A stretch of 64,000 nt of DNA from Zingiber officinale (GCF_018446385.1 NC_056000.1:38291511-38355510); one strand, 5' to 3'; positions 25,565-37,527 are shown, numbered from the stretch's first letter. A program made the numbers and translations. The notes: generated by a model not told the origin, from the letters alone.

Positions 25565-25840
25565 GTCAGCTAAGACTTTGACCCTGGCCACGCAAGCTTG
25601 ACTTCTGACCAGCCACGGAGGCTGGACTTCTAACCTCCACGTAAGCTTGACTTCTGACCAGCCACGGAGGCTGGACTTCTAACCTCCACGTAAGCTTGAC
25701 TTCTGACCAGCCACGGAAGCTGGACTTCTGACCAGCCACGGAGGCTGGACTTCTGACCAGACACGGAGGCTGGACTTCTGACCTCCACATAACCTTGACT
25801 TCTGACCATTCTGTAATCTTGACTCCTAACCACATCATCT
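25565..25840. repeat. Tandem GACTTCTGACC / CCACGGAGGCTGG units in the gypsy LTR
   Basis: Seven or more units of about 25-30 bp (CTTCTGACCAGCCACGGAGGCTGGA), several with the hairpin CCAGCC-ACGGA-GGCTGG. This is the U3 start of the LTR; the matching array is at 44815-44960 in the second LTR copy. Confidence 0.88.
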
Positions 25841-25869
25841 TACTGACCCCACGATAATGCATCGTATTA

Positions 25870-26424
25870 GCTATATTGTCGAATTTGATTAAATGGTCCT
25901 CGAGATCAGTTGACCTATATACTCCCAAATCATCAATGATCTATAGTGAGGTGGCAACTGATTGTCGAGGATCTCTTGGGAGAACTGTTTGTTAAATTGC
26001 TAGGGTGAGTCGTCGAGTCATAGTGCTTTGCCTTTCCATGTGTCTCGAACAGGTGCATTCTCGGAAGATGAACCTTGCATCCTTTCAGATCGGTCATGCT
26101 TTTCCGAGGGTGTGTGGAATAATGCCCGGTGGTACGGGATTGGTGTGTTTGGTGCTTGCTGGTGGTTTGGCTTGCGGCTGACAGGGTCTTCCGCTCGAGT
26201 TCTATGGTTAGCTCTCTAGCCTATCACCGATACAGCTACGTCATTCGATGCTCGACAGTTGGCTGTCATCTCTTGTTGTTGCTACACCATCTTTGTAGCT
26301 CGAGCATTTATTAGTATCTCCAGCTCTTCTTGGGTTAACGTCACGGTGATGAGTCGTCCAACGTCTTCCATCTTCACGTCTCAGATGTAGGTACAGTTCC
26401 CATAGACGGCGATAAATATAATTC
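25870..26424 (-). pseudogene. Gag remnant of an older gypsy element
   Basis: The minus strand downstream of 26424 reads YRRLWELYLHLRRE, a diverged form of the gag leader seen in the younger element, and near 25930-25870 TDLEDHLIKFDNIA, a classic gag motif. Frame breaks lie between. It is interrupted at 25870 by the younger gypsy element, which gives the relative age. Confidence 0.7.
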
Positions 26425-26941
26425 TGTTCGAAAGTTGAGAAGATGGTAGGTTGGGAATGTGGCTTTGCAGTTGACTTGACGAAGACTCCTCGTTGTCTTG
26501 CAAAAACATAAGCGTTAGTGTCGGGTCGGGAAGGGATTCCCGACGTTGGCCCTTCAACGCTCAAGTCAGTTCTTGGCTCAGTGGAGAAGAATAATATAAA
26601 TGAACAATGACCTAGAGCGTGTAGAATAACAAAGTATCGCATACTTTCACCTGTGGATGGAGACCCCCTTTTATAGTGCCACTATAACGCATGTGCACGT
26701 ATCTCAAAGCATATGCACATTTTCTAAAGTGTCTTAAGAAAAGATAAGTCAAAAAGTCTCTAACACATTTCCTTAAGCGAGCATACAAATCTCTGATGTG
26801 ATATGCTAGAAGTTTCCGAAGTACTATTTGCTTACTAGACATTCTCTGTTGTCGGAAGCACAAACTTTCAAAAAAGTACAGTGAGAAATATATGTGGGTC
26901 CTGCTATAGGTCGACTAGGAGCCGCTCGATAAGGACATCAC
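26425..26941 (-). repeat. LTR remnant of the older gypsy element, interrupted
   Basis: On the plus strand it begins TGTTCGAAAG next to the gag leader at 26424, so the minus-strand LTR end is CTTTCGAACA. It is broken at 26941 by a copia-type solo LTR. 28568-28789 and sequence after 39654 are probably its continuation, since the intervening solo LTR and hAT are flanked by exact TSDs. The far end was not located. Confidence 0.55.
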
Positions 26942-28567
26942 TGTTGATACAATCTGACCTGGATGTTGTTTTGCTGTTAACACTGATTTAAGTTTGTATC
27001 AGATATTTAACTCAGATTGATTACTAATCTAGGTTGACTTGGTTGACCTGATTGAAAAAGTCCTAACTGAGATGTTAGGCAGTTGGAAAGTCCTGGTGAG
27101 TGAAGCCAGGCAGATTGGAAATCCTGGTGAGTGAAGTCAGGTGAAAACCCTAGTGAGTGAAGCTAGGTGCAAGTCCTGGTGAGTGAAGCCAGGCAAGGGA
27201 AAATCCAGATGGATCAAGGGTGATCGGACATCTGGTGTTGAAAAGTCCAAGAAGGAAACTTGGCATGCGAAGTCAGAGAGGGCTCGGTAGCTCGTTCTCT
27301 GGACCTGAGGGAGTCGGAGAGGGCACGGTAGCTCGTTCTCCGGATTAGGTCAGAGAGGGACCTAAGTGGACATTCCATGGCACATTGGATAGGTCGGTAG
27401 ACCGATCCAGTGACACATGAATCAGTGGATCGGTCGGCAGACCGATCCGGTCGAGTTCCATGGATCGGTCGATGACCGATCGGATGACACTCGAGCACCG
27501 AGTGAAATCTGATCGGTGCGATCGAAAACACTCGAGCACATCGAATCGATCGGTCGTGAGACCGATCGGAGAAGAGCCGGCAGAAGAAAGAAAGGGGTGG
27601 ATCGGTCTGTGGACCGATCCACACTCAATCTGATCGGTCCCTACGACCGATCAGAATGACCTCAGACCGATCAGGCTGTTGCCTGATCGGTCCAAGGCAC
27701 TGAGATCGGTCTAGTGACCGATCCACACACTCTGATTTGTTCGCTGTATCAGCGATTCCTTTACTGCTTTTGATATACCTCATTCATTTATGTGATATAA
27801 TCCTCTGTGCTATTAGCTTTTGAGTTTGCAGGTTAACAGGTATCATTCCAAGCCTAATTTCAAATTAAGTTCATAAGAGGAATGCGACAAATGGTCTGTA
27901 TGGTGCATTTGAGGCATCAACGGCTACTGATCTGCTGCGATCCGCTTGACTCCTGGGATTGGTTCGAGCTCGAAGACGCCAGTGATGACTGCGATATCAT
28001 TGGTGTGAGTTCGAGAACCGGTAAGGAGGAAGAGGGATTGGGCTGCTGATTTGCGTAGTTTTGACCGGATCGGTGTGAGAGATCAGGTTTGAGAAGCGAT
28101 AAAACATGAGAGGAGAGAATAGAACAACAACAAGAAAGCTTGAAAGAAAAGTCTGTGCGAAGTTCTTGAGCTCTCGGGTGACAGCGTTCTCTGCTACTGA
28201 TCCTCGCGTGGTTGTAAGCATTTTTCATTCTCCTTTGCCACCGAGCTTCTGTAAGTCTTGTGCTTTAACTTAGATATTTCTTGAGACGTTGTGGGGAGGT
28301 TACTCCACCGAGAAGGAGGATTTGTAGCCGGAAGTTATCCGGGGTGCGATCTACCGAAGATCAAGGAGTCGTCCACCTTACGGACACGCCGAGGAGTAGG
28401 GGCAAGTTATCCCCGAACCTCGTAAATCCTATTGTTAGTGTGTCTGTGTTTTTCTTTCCTTTAGTTGTCTAATTCCGCTGTGCTAACAATTATCTGTGTA
28501 GAAGTTTTGTTTAAGTTTTTAGAAAGGGGCTATTCACCCCCCCCTCTAGCCATCTAAGATCCCAACA
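26942..28567 (+). mobile_element. Copia-type solo LTR (TSD ATCAC)
   Basis: Starts TGTTGATACAATCTG and ends GATCCCAACA, flanked by an exact 5-bp duplication ATCAC (26937-26941 and 28568-28572). Its internal order of modules matches the LTRs of the gag-only elements: a CCTAAC/GTTAGG hairpin, four CCTRG-TGAGTGAAG-CYAGG hairpins (27060-27200), a GATCGGTC/GACCGATC hairpin cluster, and TATTCACCCCCCCCTCTAGC near the 3' end. No internal domain remains, so it arose by LTR-LTR recombination. Confidence 0.88.
27370..27725. repeat. Cluster of GATCGGTC...GACCGATC hairpins in the solo LTR
   Basis: About eight copies of GATCGGTC-(3-6 nt)-GACCGATC in 350 bp, with different loop sequences. They occupy the place where the related LTRs carry GGATCGATCC-ATG-GGATCGATCC-type hairpins. 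Open frames through the cluster (27214-27624) are repeat by-products. Confidence 0.85.
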
Positions 28568-31500
28568 ATCACCAGCTTGGCTGCACTGAATGGAGCTATC
28601 AGCTTGTTCTCCACTCGGCCTTATTATTATCGGAGAGGCATATTGCGTCTGATCGACCCAATTGGCCAGGTGGCGGATTGGGTAACTTGGTTTTTAGCTA
28701 TGGACTACTGTAAGTTGTGGAGGGTAACTGTTCAGTTGGTCCAATCGGCCATTTACGTTCGATCATCTCTAGAGGACTGCTCGGCCACCCAGGGGCGGAG
28801 AATTATATGGGCAAAGCTGGGCACAAGCCCAGCAGAAATTTAAAAATTTTAAGCCTAGGTATATATATTTAAAGCCCAGTTGTAATTATTAAATCAAATT
28901 CATTCATTTTTAAAGCTCAATTCAAGGCCTAGGTTATTAATAGCTGATTATTAAATCATTATTAGATAAAGCATTAAAGTCACCTACTAAAGTCACTAAA
29001 CCCTAAATTATTCACAAAGAAAGTGGCGGCTTGCAAAAACAGTGGCGGCTTACAAAAAAGTGGCGGCTTGGAAAAGTTTGAAGAAAATTCTCTTAGGTTT
29101 GTATTTCGATTTTATTTATATATAATAGTATAATCAATTACATAGTATATAGATTACGTTTTTTTAATATTATGTAAATATATTAAGATTTTTGTTTTCT
29201 AGGGTTGAAATTGAACATTGGGGATTTTAAAATTTCTAAAATTTAGGATTGAAAATGTAAACATTGATATCTAGTTTATATTTGTTCAAAGAAGATAAAT
29301 TTGTGAAAATTTTTAGGGTTGAAATTTGAAAATGTTGTGTACGGTTGAAATTTTTATCTTCATATTTGAAAATGTAGATAAATTTGTTTCATTTGTTAGC
29401 TTCCCACATGTTCGAAGTGTATTTTTTAAAAAATTATTTTTGAAAAATGATTTTACTTGTTATTTTATATTTATAATTGTGTTGTTCGAAGTGTATTTTT
29501 TAAAAAATTATTTTTGAAAAATGATTTTACTTGTTATTTTATATTTATAATTGTGCTGATTCTTTTTAATTGAACTTATATTATAGGTTAAAAAAAGTAA
29601 AGAATTTGCAATTTGAATTGAATTAGCTTAAATAATTTAGACTTACAAAATTTATTTTGATTACATGTGAAATATTACAATGAAGAATCAAAAAAACTTT
29701 GATTTCTTCAGAAAGAAGAATGATGAATCAACAAGTGATTTAAATGGGCCAAATAACATATTTCCTTGTATTTCAGAACCAGCATCTACTAAAAGACCAA
29801 GACTTGAAAATGAGACTCTTAATGAACCGCTTTCGAATTCGAGTAACAATTTGCAATATGTTTCTGATCCTGGAATTCGCATCCCAATTTTACAACATCC
29901 CATTGAACTTCAAGATGAGGTAAGAAGAACATATATTGATAAAGGGTCAATTCAACCTATATATTATTATCCTTTTATTGAATGTGAAGGTCAAAAGCGT
30001 ATATTCCAATCTTCTTGGTTTCAAAAATATCCTTGGCTTGAATTTTCTATTGAGAAACAAAGTGCATTTTGTTTCCCTTGCTATGTTTTTGACACTAACT
30101 CAGCACAATTTGACACATTCACTGTCACGGGATTTAAAAATTGGAAAAGAGTTAATTGTAAAAATTGTCCATTCAAGAGACATGAAGGAGATGGGAATTC
30201 AAGACATAGCTTTGCCATGCGAAAATGGGGAGATTTGAAAAATCTTGATCAGCATATTGATAGAAGATTAGAAAAACAATCTTCTAAGCAAATTGAGCAA
30301 AATCGGTTGCTCTTAAAGGTGTCCATAGAAAGTGTGAAGTTTCTTGCTATGCAAGGTTGTGCTTTTAGGGTCATGATGAATCAATTGCCTCTAAAAACCG
30401 TGGAAATTATTTGGAATTGGTAGCTTTGTTGGGAAGAATGAATCCAGAAATTGGTAGTACTTTGGAAAAAGCATCTAAAAATGCAAAGTACACATCACCA
30501 GAAATTCAAAGAGAGATTTTGAAAATTATTGCTGATATTGTGAGGGATAAAATTCGTGCAGAAATTGGAGAAGCCAAGTTTTGTATCCTCGTTGATGAAG
30601 CAATTGATGAGTCAAGTAAAGAACAAATGGCTATCATTTTAAGATATGTTGATCGGGATGGGTTCATTAGAGAACGATTTTTTGAAGTTGTTCACGTTGA
30701 AAATACAAGTGCATTAACTTTGAAAAAAGAGATATGCAATGTATTCAACCAATACAATCTGTTAACTGAAAATCTAAGGGGGCAAGGCTATGATGGCGCA
30801 AGTAATATGCGTGGGGAATGGAATGGACTCCAGACTTTATTTCTTAAAGATTCTCCACATGCTTATTATATTCATTGTTTTGCTCATAGACTACAACTTG
30901 CTTTAGTTGCAGTTTCTAAAGAAGTGCATGATGTTTGGCATTTCTTTTCAACATTAACTTCGGCTATTAATTTTGTTGGTTCATCTGCTAAACGTCAGTT
31001 TCAATTGAAATCTATCCAAAAAGCTGAAATTAATGATTTGATAAAATTGGGAGAAATTGACATTGGTATTGGATCTAATCAAGATTGTTCTTTGGTACGA
31101 GCTGGAGCTACTCGTTGGAGTTCACATTTCAACTCTGTTAGGAGATTCATTAGTTTGTTTGGTTCAGTGAGTACACTTTTTCAAGATCTTGTCGACAAAG
31201 GTCCCAATAGTAACATTCGAGGAGAGGCTAAAGGTTTGTACTTGGATATAAAATCATTTGACTTTGTATTTGTATTATTTCTAATGCATGAAGTTTTGGG
31301 AATATCAGATAAGTTGTGTCAGACATTACAGAAGAATGACATAGATATTTTGAATGCTATAAATTTGGTTTATACTACTAGACTAAATCTTCAACAGATC
31401 CGAGATGATAGATGGGAAGGATTTCTTTGGAGTGTGTTGAAGTTTTGTGAAAGCAATGATGTTGAGGTGCCAGACTTTGATGATTGCTACACACGAGGTA

Positions 31501-31915
31501 CAAAACGTTCTTGCCAGCAGAAAAACAATATAACAATCCATGATCACTATCATTTTGAAATATTTAATGCAGTAATAGATTTTCAGTTGATGGAATTGAA
31601 TGAAAGATTTCCAGAGGGCACAATAGAACTTCTTACTCTCAGTAATGCTTTGAGTCTCGTTGATGGATTCAAATCATTTTCTCTGTCTGACATTTGTTCT
31701 CTTGTTGATAAATTTTACTACTATGATTTCAATCTAGAAGAAAGAGGAGATTTGGAGAGAGAATTAGATCATTATAAATTTGATATACCGCGTCATGCGC
31801 AGTTTCAGAATCTTAATTCTTTGCATCATTTGTGCCAAACATTGGCCAGAACGACAAAGTCAGTTATCTATCCTTTGATTGATAGGTTGGTTCGATTAGT
31901 TTTGACTCTTCCAGT

Positions 31916-33340
31916 TGTTAGGACCAAAAGTAGCTAGAGGGGGGGGATGAATAGCTCGTCGCGTTCGCTCGGTGCTCGGCGTTGCTTGTTCCTTCAAAGA
32001 TGTGCAGCGGAAAATATAGAAACAAATACAACAACGCTAACACGGTTGGTTTTACTTGGTATCCACCTCACAAGAGGTGACTAATCCAAGGATCCACACC
32101 AACACACACACCCTCCACTAAATAAAACTCTCCTTTATGGTAACTACCAAGGGCGGAGAAGCCCTACAAGACTCAATACAAGAAGAGAGGGAAAGGATAC
32201 AAGAAATACAAGCTTACAATGAGTACAAAACCCTAACCCTAGCTTCTCTTCTTGGCTTTGATCCGCCTCTTGACTTGGAGAGCTTCCAAGATCCTTCAAG
32301 AACTGGCGATCTGAGCTTTGTGAGCGCTGTGGAGGGAGAGAGCTCGAGTGAATCGGTGAAGAGATACCGCAGCCATCGCGCCTGCAGCTATAAACGACGC
32401 TAACGGCCGGATCCCGATCGATTCGAATGTTCCCAATCGATCGGGAGGCTTTGGATCGATCCACGGATCGATCCGGCGCTTAACTAGCTGCCGATCGATC
32501 CACGGATCGATCCGACGCTTATCGCGAGGGCCCCCAATCGATCCATCGATCGATTGGGACCTCTGATCGATCCACGGATCGATCCGAGGCTCTCCATCAG
32601 ACAGTCGGATCGATCCACCGATCGATCAGAGCCGGATCGATCCATCGATCGATCCAAAGACTTGGTTTTGTCCAAAACCAAGTCCTAAACCTCCCAAACC
32701 AACATCCGGTCAACCTTGACTGTTGGTATGTCATGCCTAGCATCTAGTCACCCTTGACCGCTAGGACTCCCTTACCAAGTGTCCGGTCAATCCCTTTGAC
32801 CCACTTGGACTTTTCTCTGTGCAAGCATCCGGTCAATCCTTTGACCTACTTGGACTTTTCTTTCATGCCAAGTATCCACAATCCTTTGACCTACTTGGAC
32901 TTCCCAAAGACTGATGTCCGATCATCCTTGATCCATCTGGATTTTCCCTTGCCTGGCTTCACTCACCAGGGCTTTCACCTAGCTTCACTCACTAGGGTTT
33001 TCCATCTGCCTAGCTTCACTCACTAGGACTTTCACCTAGCTTCACTCACTAGGGTTTTCACTCTGCCTAGCTTCACTCACTAGGACTTTCACCTGGCTTC
33101 ACTCACCAGGATTTCCATCTGCCTAGCTTCACTCACTAGGACTTCCTTCTGCCTGGCTTCACTCACCAGGACTTCCATCTGCCTAACATCCCAGTTAGGA
33201 CTTCCCAGTCAAGTATCCAGTCAACCTTGACCTACTTGACTCTTCTTCAATCAATATCTTATTGTCAAACATCTAAACCCAAACCAAGACTCAGCTTGGT
33301 TACCCAGGTCAACCTTGACCTGAGGGATATTGCACCAACA
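31916..33340 (-). repeat. 3' LTR of gag-only element 1 (1425 bp)
   Basis: Plus-strand limits TGTTAGGACC and TTGCACCAACA (minus strand TGTTGGTGCAA...GGTCCTAACA). It contains, from U3: nested TTGACC/GGTCAA hairpins, eight CCTRG/CYAGG hairpins (32950-33180), a GATCGATCC hairpin cluster (32410-32665) and a poly-C stretch near its 3' end. Confidence 0.93.
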
Positions 33341-33354
33341 ATCTCCCCCTTTTT
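33341..33354 (-). other. Polypurine tract of gag-only element 1
   Basis: On the minus strand AAAAGGGGGAGAT directly precedes the LTR start TGTTGG; this is the normal plus-strand primer site. Confidence 0.8.
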
Positions 33355-35736
33355 GATGTTTGATAATACCACAATAACACTTACAATCCCATATGTAAGT
33401 TAGGCTAATCCCATAGCCTCCTTCTTCATGCCACTAGGTAATGAAAGCATAAATTAAGCTCTTCATTCTCCCCCTAAGAGGGCAAACTCCCTCTAGGTAA
33501 TGAAAGCCTAACTTATTCCCTTTCATGAGTCCTTTCATTCTCCCCCTATGACCTTCCCATAGGTAATGAAGGACTAAGCTTAACCATACATTCTCCCCCT
33601 ATTGGCACACATCAACCCATCGTTGGACACACATCAACCTATGCTCCAATTCTGGGCACACTTCAACAAATCCATTTGTTGAAGACTCTCCCCCGAAGAG
33701 TTGCTCATCGTTGTTCACAACATCACTCGTTGTGATCAACACGATAATGAAGGTCCCATACCCTTCATTTATCCTTAACTTCTCCTCAATGTAGACAAAT
33801 ACCCAACCTTGAGCATTATCTACCACTTGAGTGTCCACTTGAAATAATGAGGATATCCATCCCCATTTCTCCCCATTTCAAGTTTAAATGCTCAACTTTG
33901 AGCAAGTTCACAATGAAGGTTAACCACCTTCCAAGGTTCATGAAAATAATTTTCATGTCTTTAAAGAGTCTCCCCCTAAAGACATGGTGGTAACTTCGTC
34001 ATTGCACCAACAATGACTTGGAATCCCTAAACCTTTAGGAAACCCAAATTTAGAAGTTTTGAGGTTCAAATATTCAAAATTTGAAACAACCTCAACCTAA
34101 ACTTCTACTTAGTCTTCGTTAACCAATCCATCCTTGTTTTCAACATGAAAACACCCTTTGTATGTATACAAATGTATTTAAGGAGCTTGGAATGGTTACC
34201 TAGACTAAAGGAGGTTCAAAGATGCTGAAATCAGGCTTCCCATCAAAATCAGAATTGGATCGATTGAGTTGGGTTCCAATCGATTGAACCTTTCTGAATC
34301 GATCCACGGATCGATTCAGACTCTGAATCGATCGGCTGATCGATCCAGCGAGCTTCTGCTCGCGGGAATTGCCGTTTGAATCGATCCATGGATCGATTGA
34401 GGCACTCCAATCGATCCATGGATCGATCGTAGCTCGAAGTTGCTGAAATTCCATTTCATCAATTCGAAACCCTAGAAAATTCTACAAAAATCCAAAAATC
34501 ATGAAATTTCGTGTAGACATTATTTAGGGTATAATTTATCATGGAAAAATAGTTTTATATGAAAATACATTATATTTTCAAAGATTGACACAAACTTGAA
34601 AACTTGTAAAAACTTTAGTGTTTTTCTTCAAGTTTGTGTCTAACTATTCAATGGTGATTACTATCAAAAGATAGCCTTCACCAAGGTTTTCCAAAAACAT
34701 TTTAAAACCATTTTCAAAACCAATATCCCATCACATTCCTTGGGCTTAATGCACATGACTTGTACATTAGCTTTCCCAATGATGGGAAAACACATAACTA
34801 TGTGTTTTGATGAACCTAAAACTCAAAAGAATGCACTAAATCAACATCTTGAGTTTTGTTCATCATCCTAACATCTCACTTGTATATAATATGCACTAAA
34901 ACACATACAAGTCACCTTATAGTTTTTGTGAGATGTAGATTTTGGTTTTACCATAATCTAGGGATCATGCATATTTATCTAGGCATTTTAGAAATATTAG
35001 ACATCCACCTAGGATGTCACTTGTCAATAAGTGTCGTTAGATGCCATTTGTCCTTAATTACAAGGAATTAAACTTAATGCATGATTATGTTATGGCATAC
35101 ATCAAAAGAAAATAATTTTCAAAAGAAAATATCCTATTGCTACATGATGTATGAATGTCATGACATGGTATTTTTAAATTTTTCATAATAAAACATGAAT
35201 GCAAAAATAGACATGATGTCATGGCATATGATGGGCAAACAATCATGACAAGGTTTAGCATAAATAAAATATACCTAGATTAACTATCTAAGTATCCTTA
35301 AAGTCTTAGCTAAACTTACAACTTAAACCTAGATTGCCCTAAAGTGCTTCAAGAAAATGCCAAAGCCTAAGTTTGCATTTCTTATTCCCTTGATTAATTT
35401 ATGCCAATTAAAATTAAGCATATTCCTCAAATGTTGGCATATTCCATTTTTCCTCAAGAGTAACACTTTTAAATTTAAGGCCCGGATTGCCTTAAATTGC
35501 CTAAGAACATACCAAAAACCCAACTTGATAGTTCTTATGAATTTTCCAATATGTGCCATTTAAGATTAAAATCAATTCTTCCACCATTAGGCACATTTTA
35601 CTCTTTCAAGGAGTAATCAATAATTTCATTTCATTTTCAAAGGTTAACTAAAACCTTGAAAATGCTCCTTGAATGTCAATTTCCTCAAAGTTGGGTTAAC
35701 TACCCTTCTAATCGGAGTTGACACTCTCTAACCCAT

Positions 35737-37527
35737 CTATGGGGTAGAGAAGATGCTCCTAGGAACCCAACACCTATTGGTGCTCCTTGGATGCTCTAGG
35801 TACTCATTAGGGATAACTTCCCTAGATACCTTCCTAGCGACCTTGTTGGGCTTCTTAGAAGCCTTGGTCACATTTTCTAGGTCAACTCTAGGGATAACCT
35901 TTCTTGTGACCTTGTTTGTGACTTTCTTAGACTTCTTAGAAGTCTTAGTCACATTTATTGCAAAAATACTCTTAGGGATGACTTCCCTATTATTTTTGGC
36001 TTGACCACTAGACCTAGGGTTTGTTCCATAACTATATGGAACTCTATGGTAAGAGGGCACATCCTTCTTAGCCTTTGGTTTGTATCCCAAACCTCTATGG
36101 CCATTGGATGGCTTTTGTACCCCTAAACCTAGGTTATGCTCATTTTGCCCTAATAGGATATTTTCCATCCTTTTTAGGGTCTTTTCCATTTTATCAAGCC
36201 TTGATCTCAAGACTTGATTTTCTATCACTAAGTCCTTAGTTTTTGGTTTTTCATTTGATCCATGAGCATTTTTATTCTTGGGCTTGTATCTATTATCCTT
36301 AGTGTTCTTGCCTAGGTTTTTACCCACATTTCTAGCCTTAGGGATAGTAGTTTTGGCATGTAGGGCCACATGCTTTTCCTTAAAGCCCTCATGTTTCCTA
36401 TTCTTATGGTAAATCGCATTAAAATGATAAAAATTTGACCTAGCATGCTTTTTACCATTTTGCAAGGGAATAGGCTCAATGAAAGTTACCTTCCTTTTTA
36501 CCTTGGAGGCTCCCCCTTGACTAGTGCCTCCTTGAGCCTTGACCATCTTCTTCCCCTTGGGGCATTGACTTCGGTAATGCCCTTTTAGTTGACACAAGAA
36601 ACACACAATGTGCTCCTTGCTCTTCTTTGTCCAGGGGGTGGTCACCTTGGGCTTCTCCTTGCCCTTTTGTGCCACTTGGCCCTTCTTCTTGGCCAAGTTG
36701 GGACACTTGCTCTTATAGTGCCCATGTTCCCTACACTCAAAACATATTATATGATTTTTATTATTAATTGAAATATTTATACCTTTGCTTGTAGGGGTGG
36801 CATCTTTTTCTTTGGATCCGGAGGTAGAAGCTTCCTCTTGATCGGACCTTGATTCTCGTCCATTTGATTTTTCTTGACTTGTGGAGGTAGAAGCTTCTTC
36901 CTCCTCTTCTTCTCTTGACCCGGATGTAGAAGCTTCTTCTTCTTCTTGATCCGGTGTCACCAAGGATTGCTCCCCCTCAATCCTAGAGGTGGAGGCTTCA
37001 TCATCTTGAATATGAAACAAGGAGTATGCTCCCTCCTTGTTCCCTTCGTTGCATTCCCTTGAGGATGAAGCTTCTTGGATTTCCTCTTCTTCGGAGGTTG
37101 AGTATCTCTCAACCTCGGAGTCCTCCTCTTGGTCTTGCTCCAAAGAGTCACCCTCTCTGGATTCTTCATGATCTTGTACAGTGGAGGGGATCTCTTCATG
37201 AAGCTTAGCCAATTTGCTCCAAAGTTCCTTTGCATCTTCAACTTCTCCAATTTTGCAAAGAATGGTGCTTGGCAATACATTGACCAAAAGCTTGGTCACT
37301 TTGTCATTTGTCTCGCACCTTTGGACTTGTTCCGGGCTCCATTTGCTTTTCTTTAGAACTTTGCCCTTTGAATTTTTTGGAGCCTTGAAGCCTTCCATTA
37401 GAGCAAACCATTGCTCTATCTCCATCATAAGAAAATTTTCGATTCTTGATTTCCAAGAATCGAAACTCGTAGAAGTGTATGGTGGAGCCACCCTTGTGTC
37501 AAATCCAAGCCCATCTTGGAATTGCAT
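35737..37527 (-). CDS. Retrotransposon Gag (copia type) with two CCHC knuckles, element 1
   Basis: An open frame of about 596 aa from the first ATG (MQFQDGLGFDTR); the frame extends 19 codons further up without an ATG. The N-terminal part (SFDSWKSRIENFLM, later LLVNVLPSTILCKIGEVEDAKELWSKL) is the copia-type gag fold. The middle is a Ser/Glu-rich acidic repeat region. Two zinc knuckles follow, CFECREHGHYKSKCP and CFLCQLKGHYRSQCP (C-x2-C-x4-H-x4-C). The tail is Lys-rich and basic, with VTKTSKKSKKVTNKV repeats. It would package element RNA; no pol follows. Confidence 0.9.
   Translation of the reverse strand: MQFQDGLGFDTRVAPPYTSTSFDSWKSRIENFLMMEIEQWFALMEGFKAPKNSKGKVLKKSKWSPEQVQRCETNDKVTKLLVNVLPSTILCKIGEVEDAKELWSKLAKLHEEIPSTVQDHEESREGDSLEQDQEEDSEVERYSTSEEEEIQEASSSRECNEGNKEGAYSLFHIQDDEASTSRIEGEQSLVTPDQEEEEASTSGSREEEEEEASTSTSQEKSNGRESRSDQEEASTSGSKEKDATPTSKGINISINNKNHIICFECREHGHYKSKCPNLAKKKGQVAQKGKEKPKVTTPWTKKSKEHIVCFLCQLKGHYRSQCPKGKKMVKAQGGTSQGGASKVKRKVTFIEPIPLQNGKKHARSNFYHFNAIYHKNRKHEGFKEKHVALHAKTTIPKARNVGKNLGKNTKDNRYKPKNKNAHGSNEKPKTKDLVIENQVLRSRLDKMEKTLKRMENILLGQNEHNLGLGVQKPSNGHRGLGYKPKAKKDVPSYHRVPYSYGTNPRSSGQAKNNREVIPKSIFAINVTKTSKKSKKVTNKVTRKVIPRVDLENVTKASKKPNKVARKVSREVIPNEYLEHPRSTNRCWVPRSIFSTP

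Larger units (their letters stand above)
19430..25869 (-). mobile_element. Decayed Ty3/gypsy (Tat/Athila-type) retrotransposon, 3' part missing
   Basis: In minus-strand order: 5' LTR (25869-23864), gag (from 23814), zinc knuckle plus aspartic protease, reverse transcriptase with YVDD, RNase H, and the start of integrase (H/H/C/C zinc region). The sequence stops being recognisable near 19430, before the integrase core, and no 3' LTR follows. Several stops and frameshifts separate the domains. The 5' end abuts GCTAT in the gag of an older gypsy element, so this is a nested insertion later truncated at its 3' side. Confidence 0.9.
23864..25869 (-). repeat. 5' LTR of the gypsy element
   Basis: On the minus strand it starts TAATACGATGCATTATCGTG (a TGATACGATG-type start with one change) and ends GGACGGGATCA, immediately before the gag leader. 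The same start and end bound the solo LTR at 44767-53908. The U3 part holds two tandem arrays (25570-25840 and 24440-25420). Confidence 0.8.

Noticed and set aside
32137-32403. 88-aa open frame repeated at 37885-38106
   Set aside because: Antisense part of the gag-only LTR present in every copy; no domain, explained by LTR duplication.
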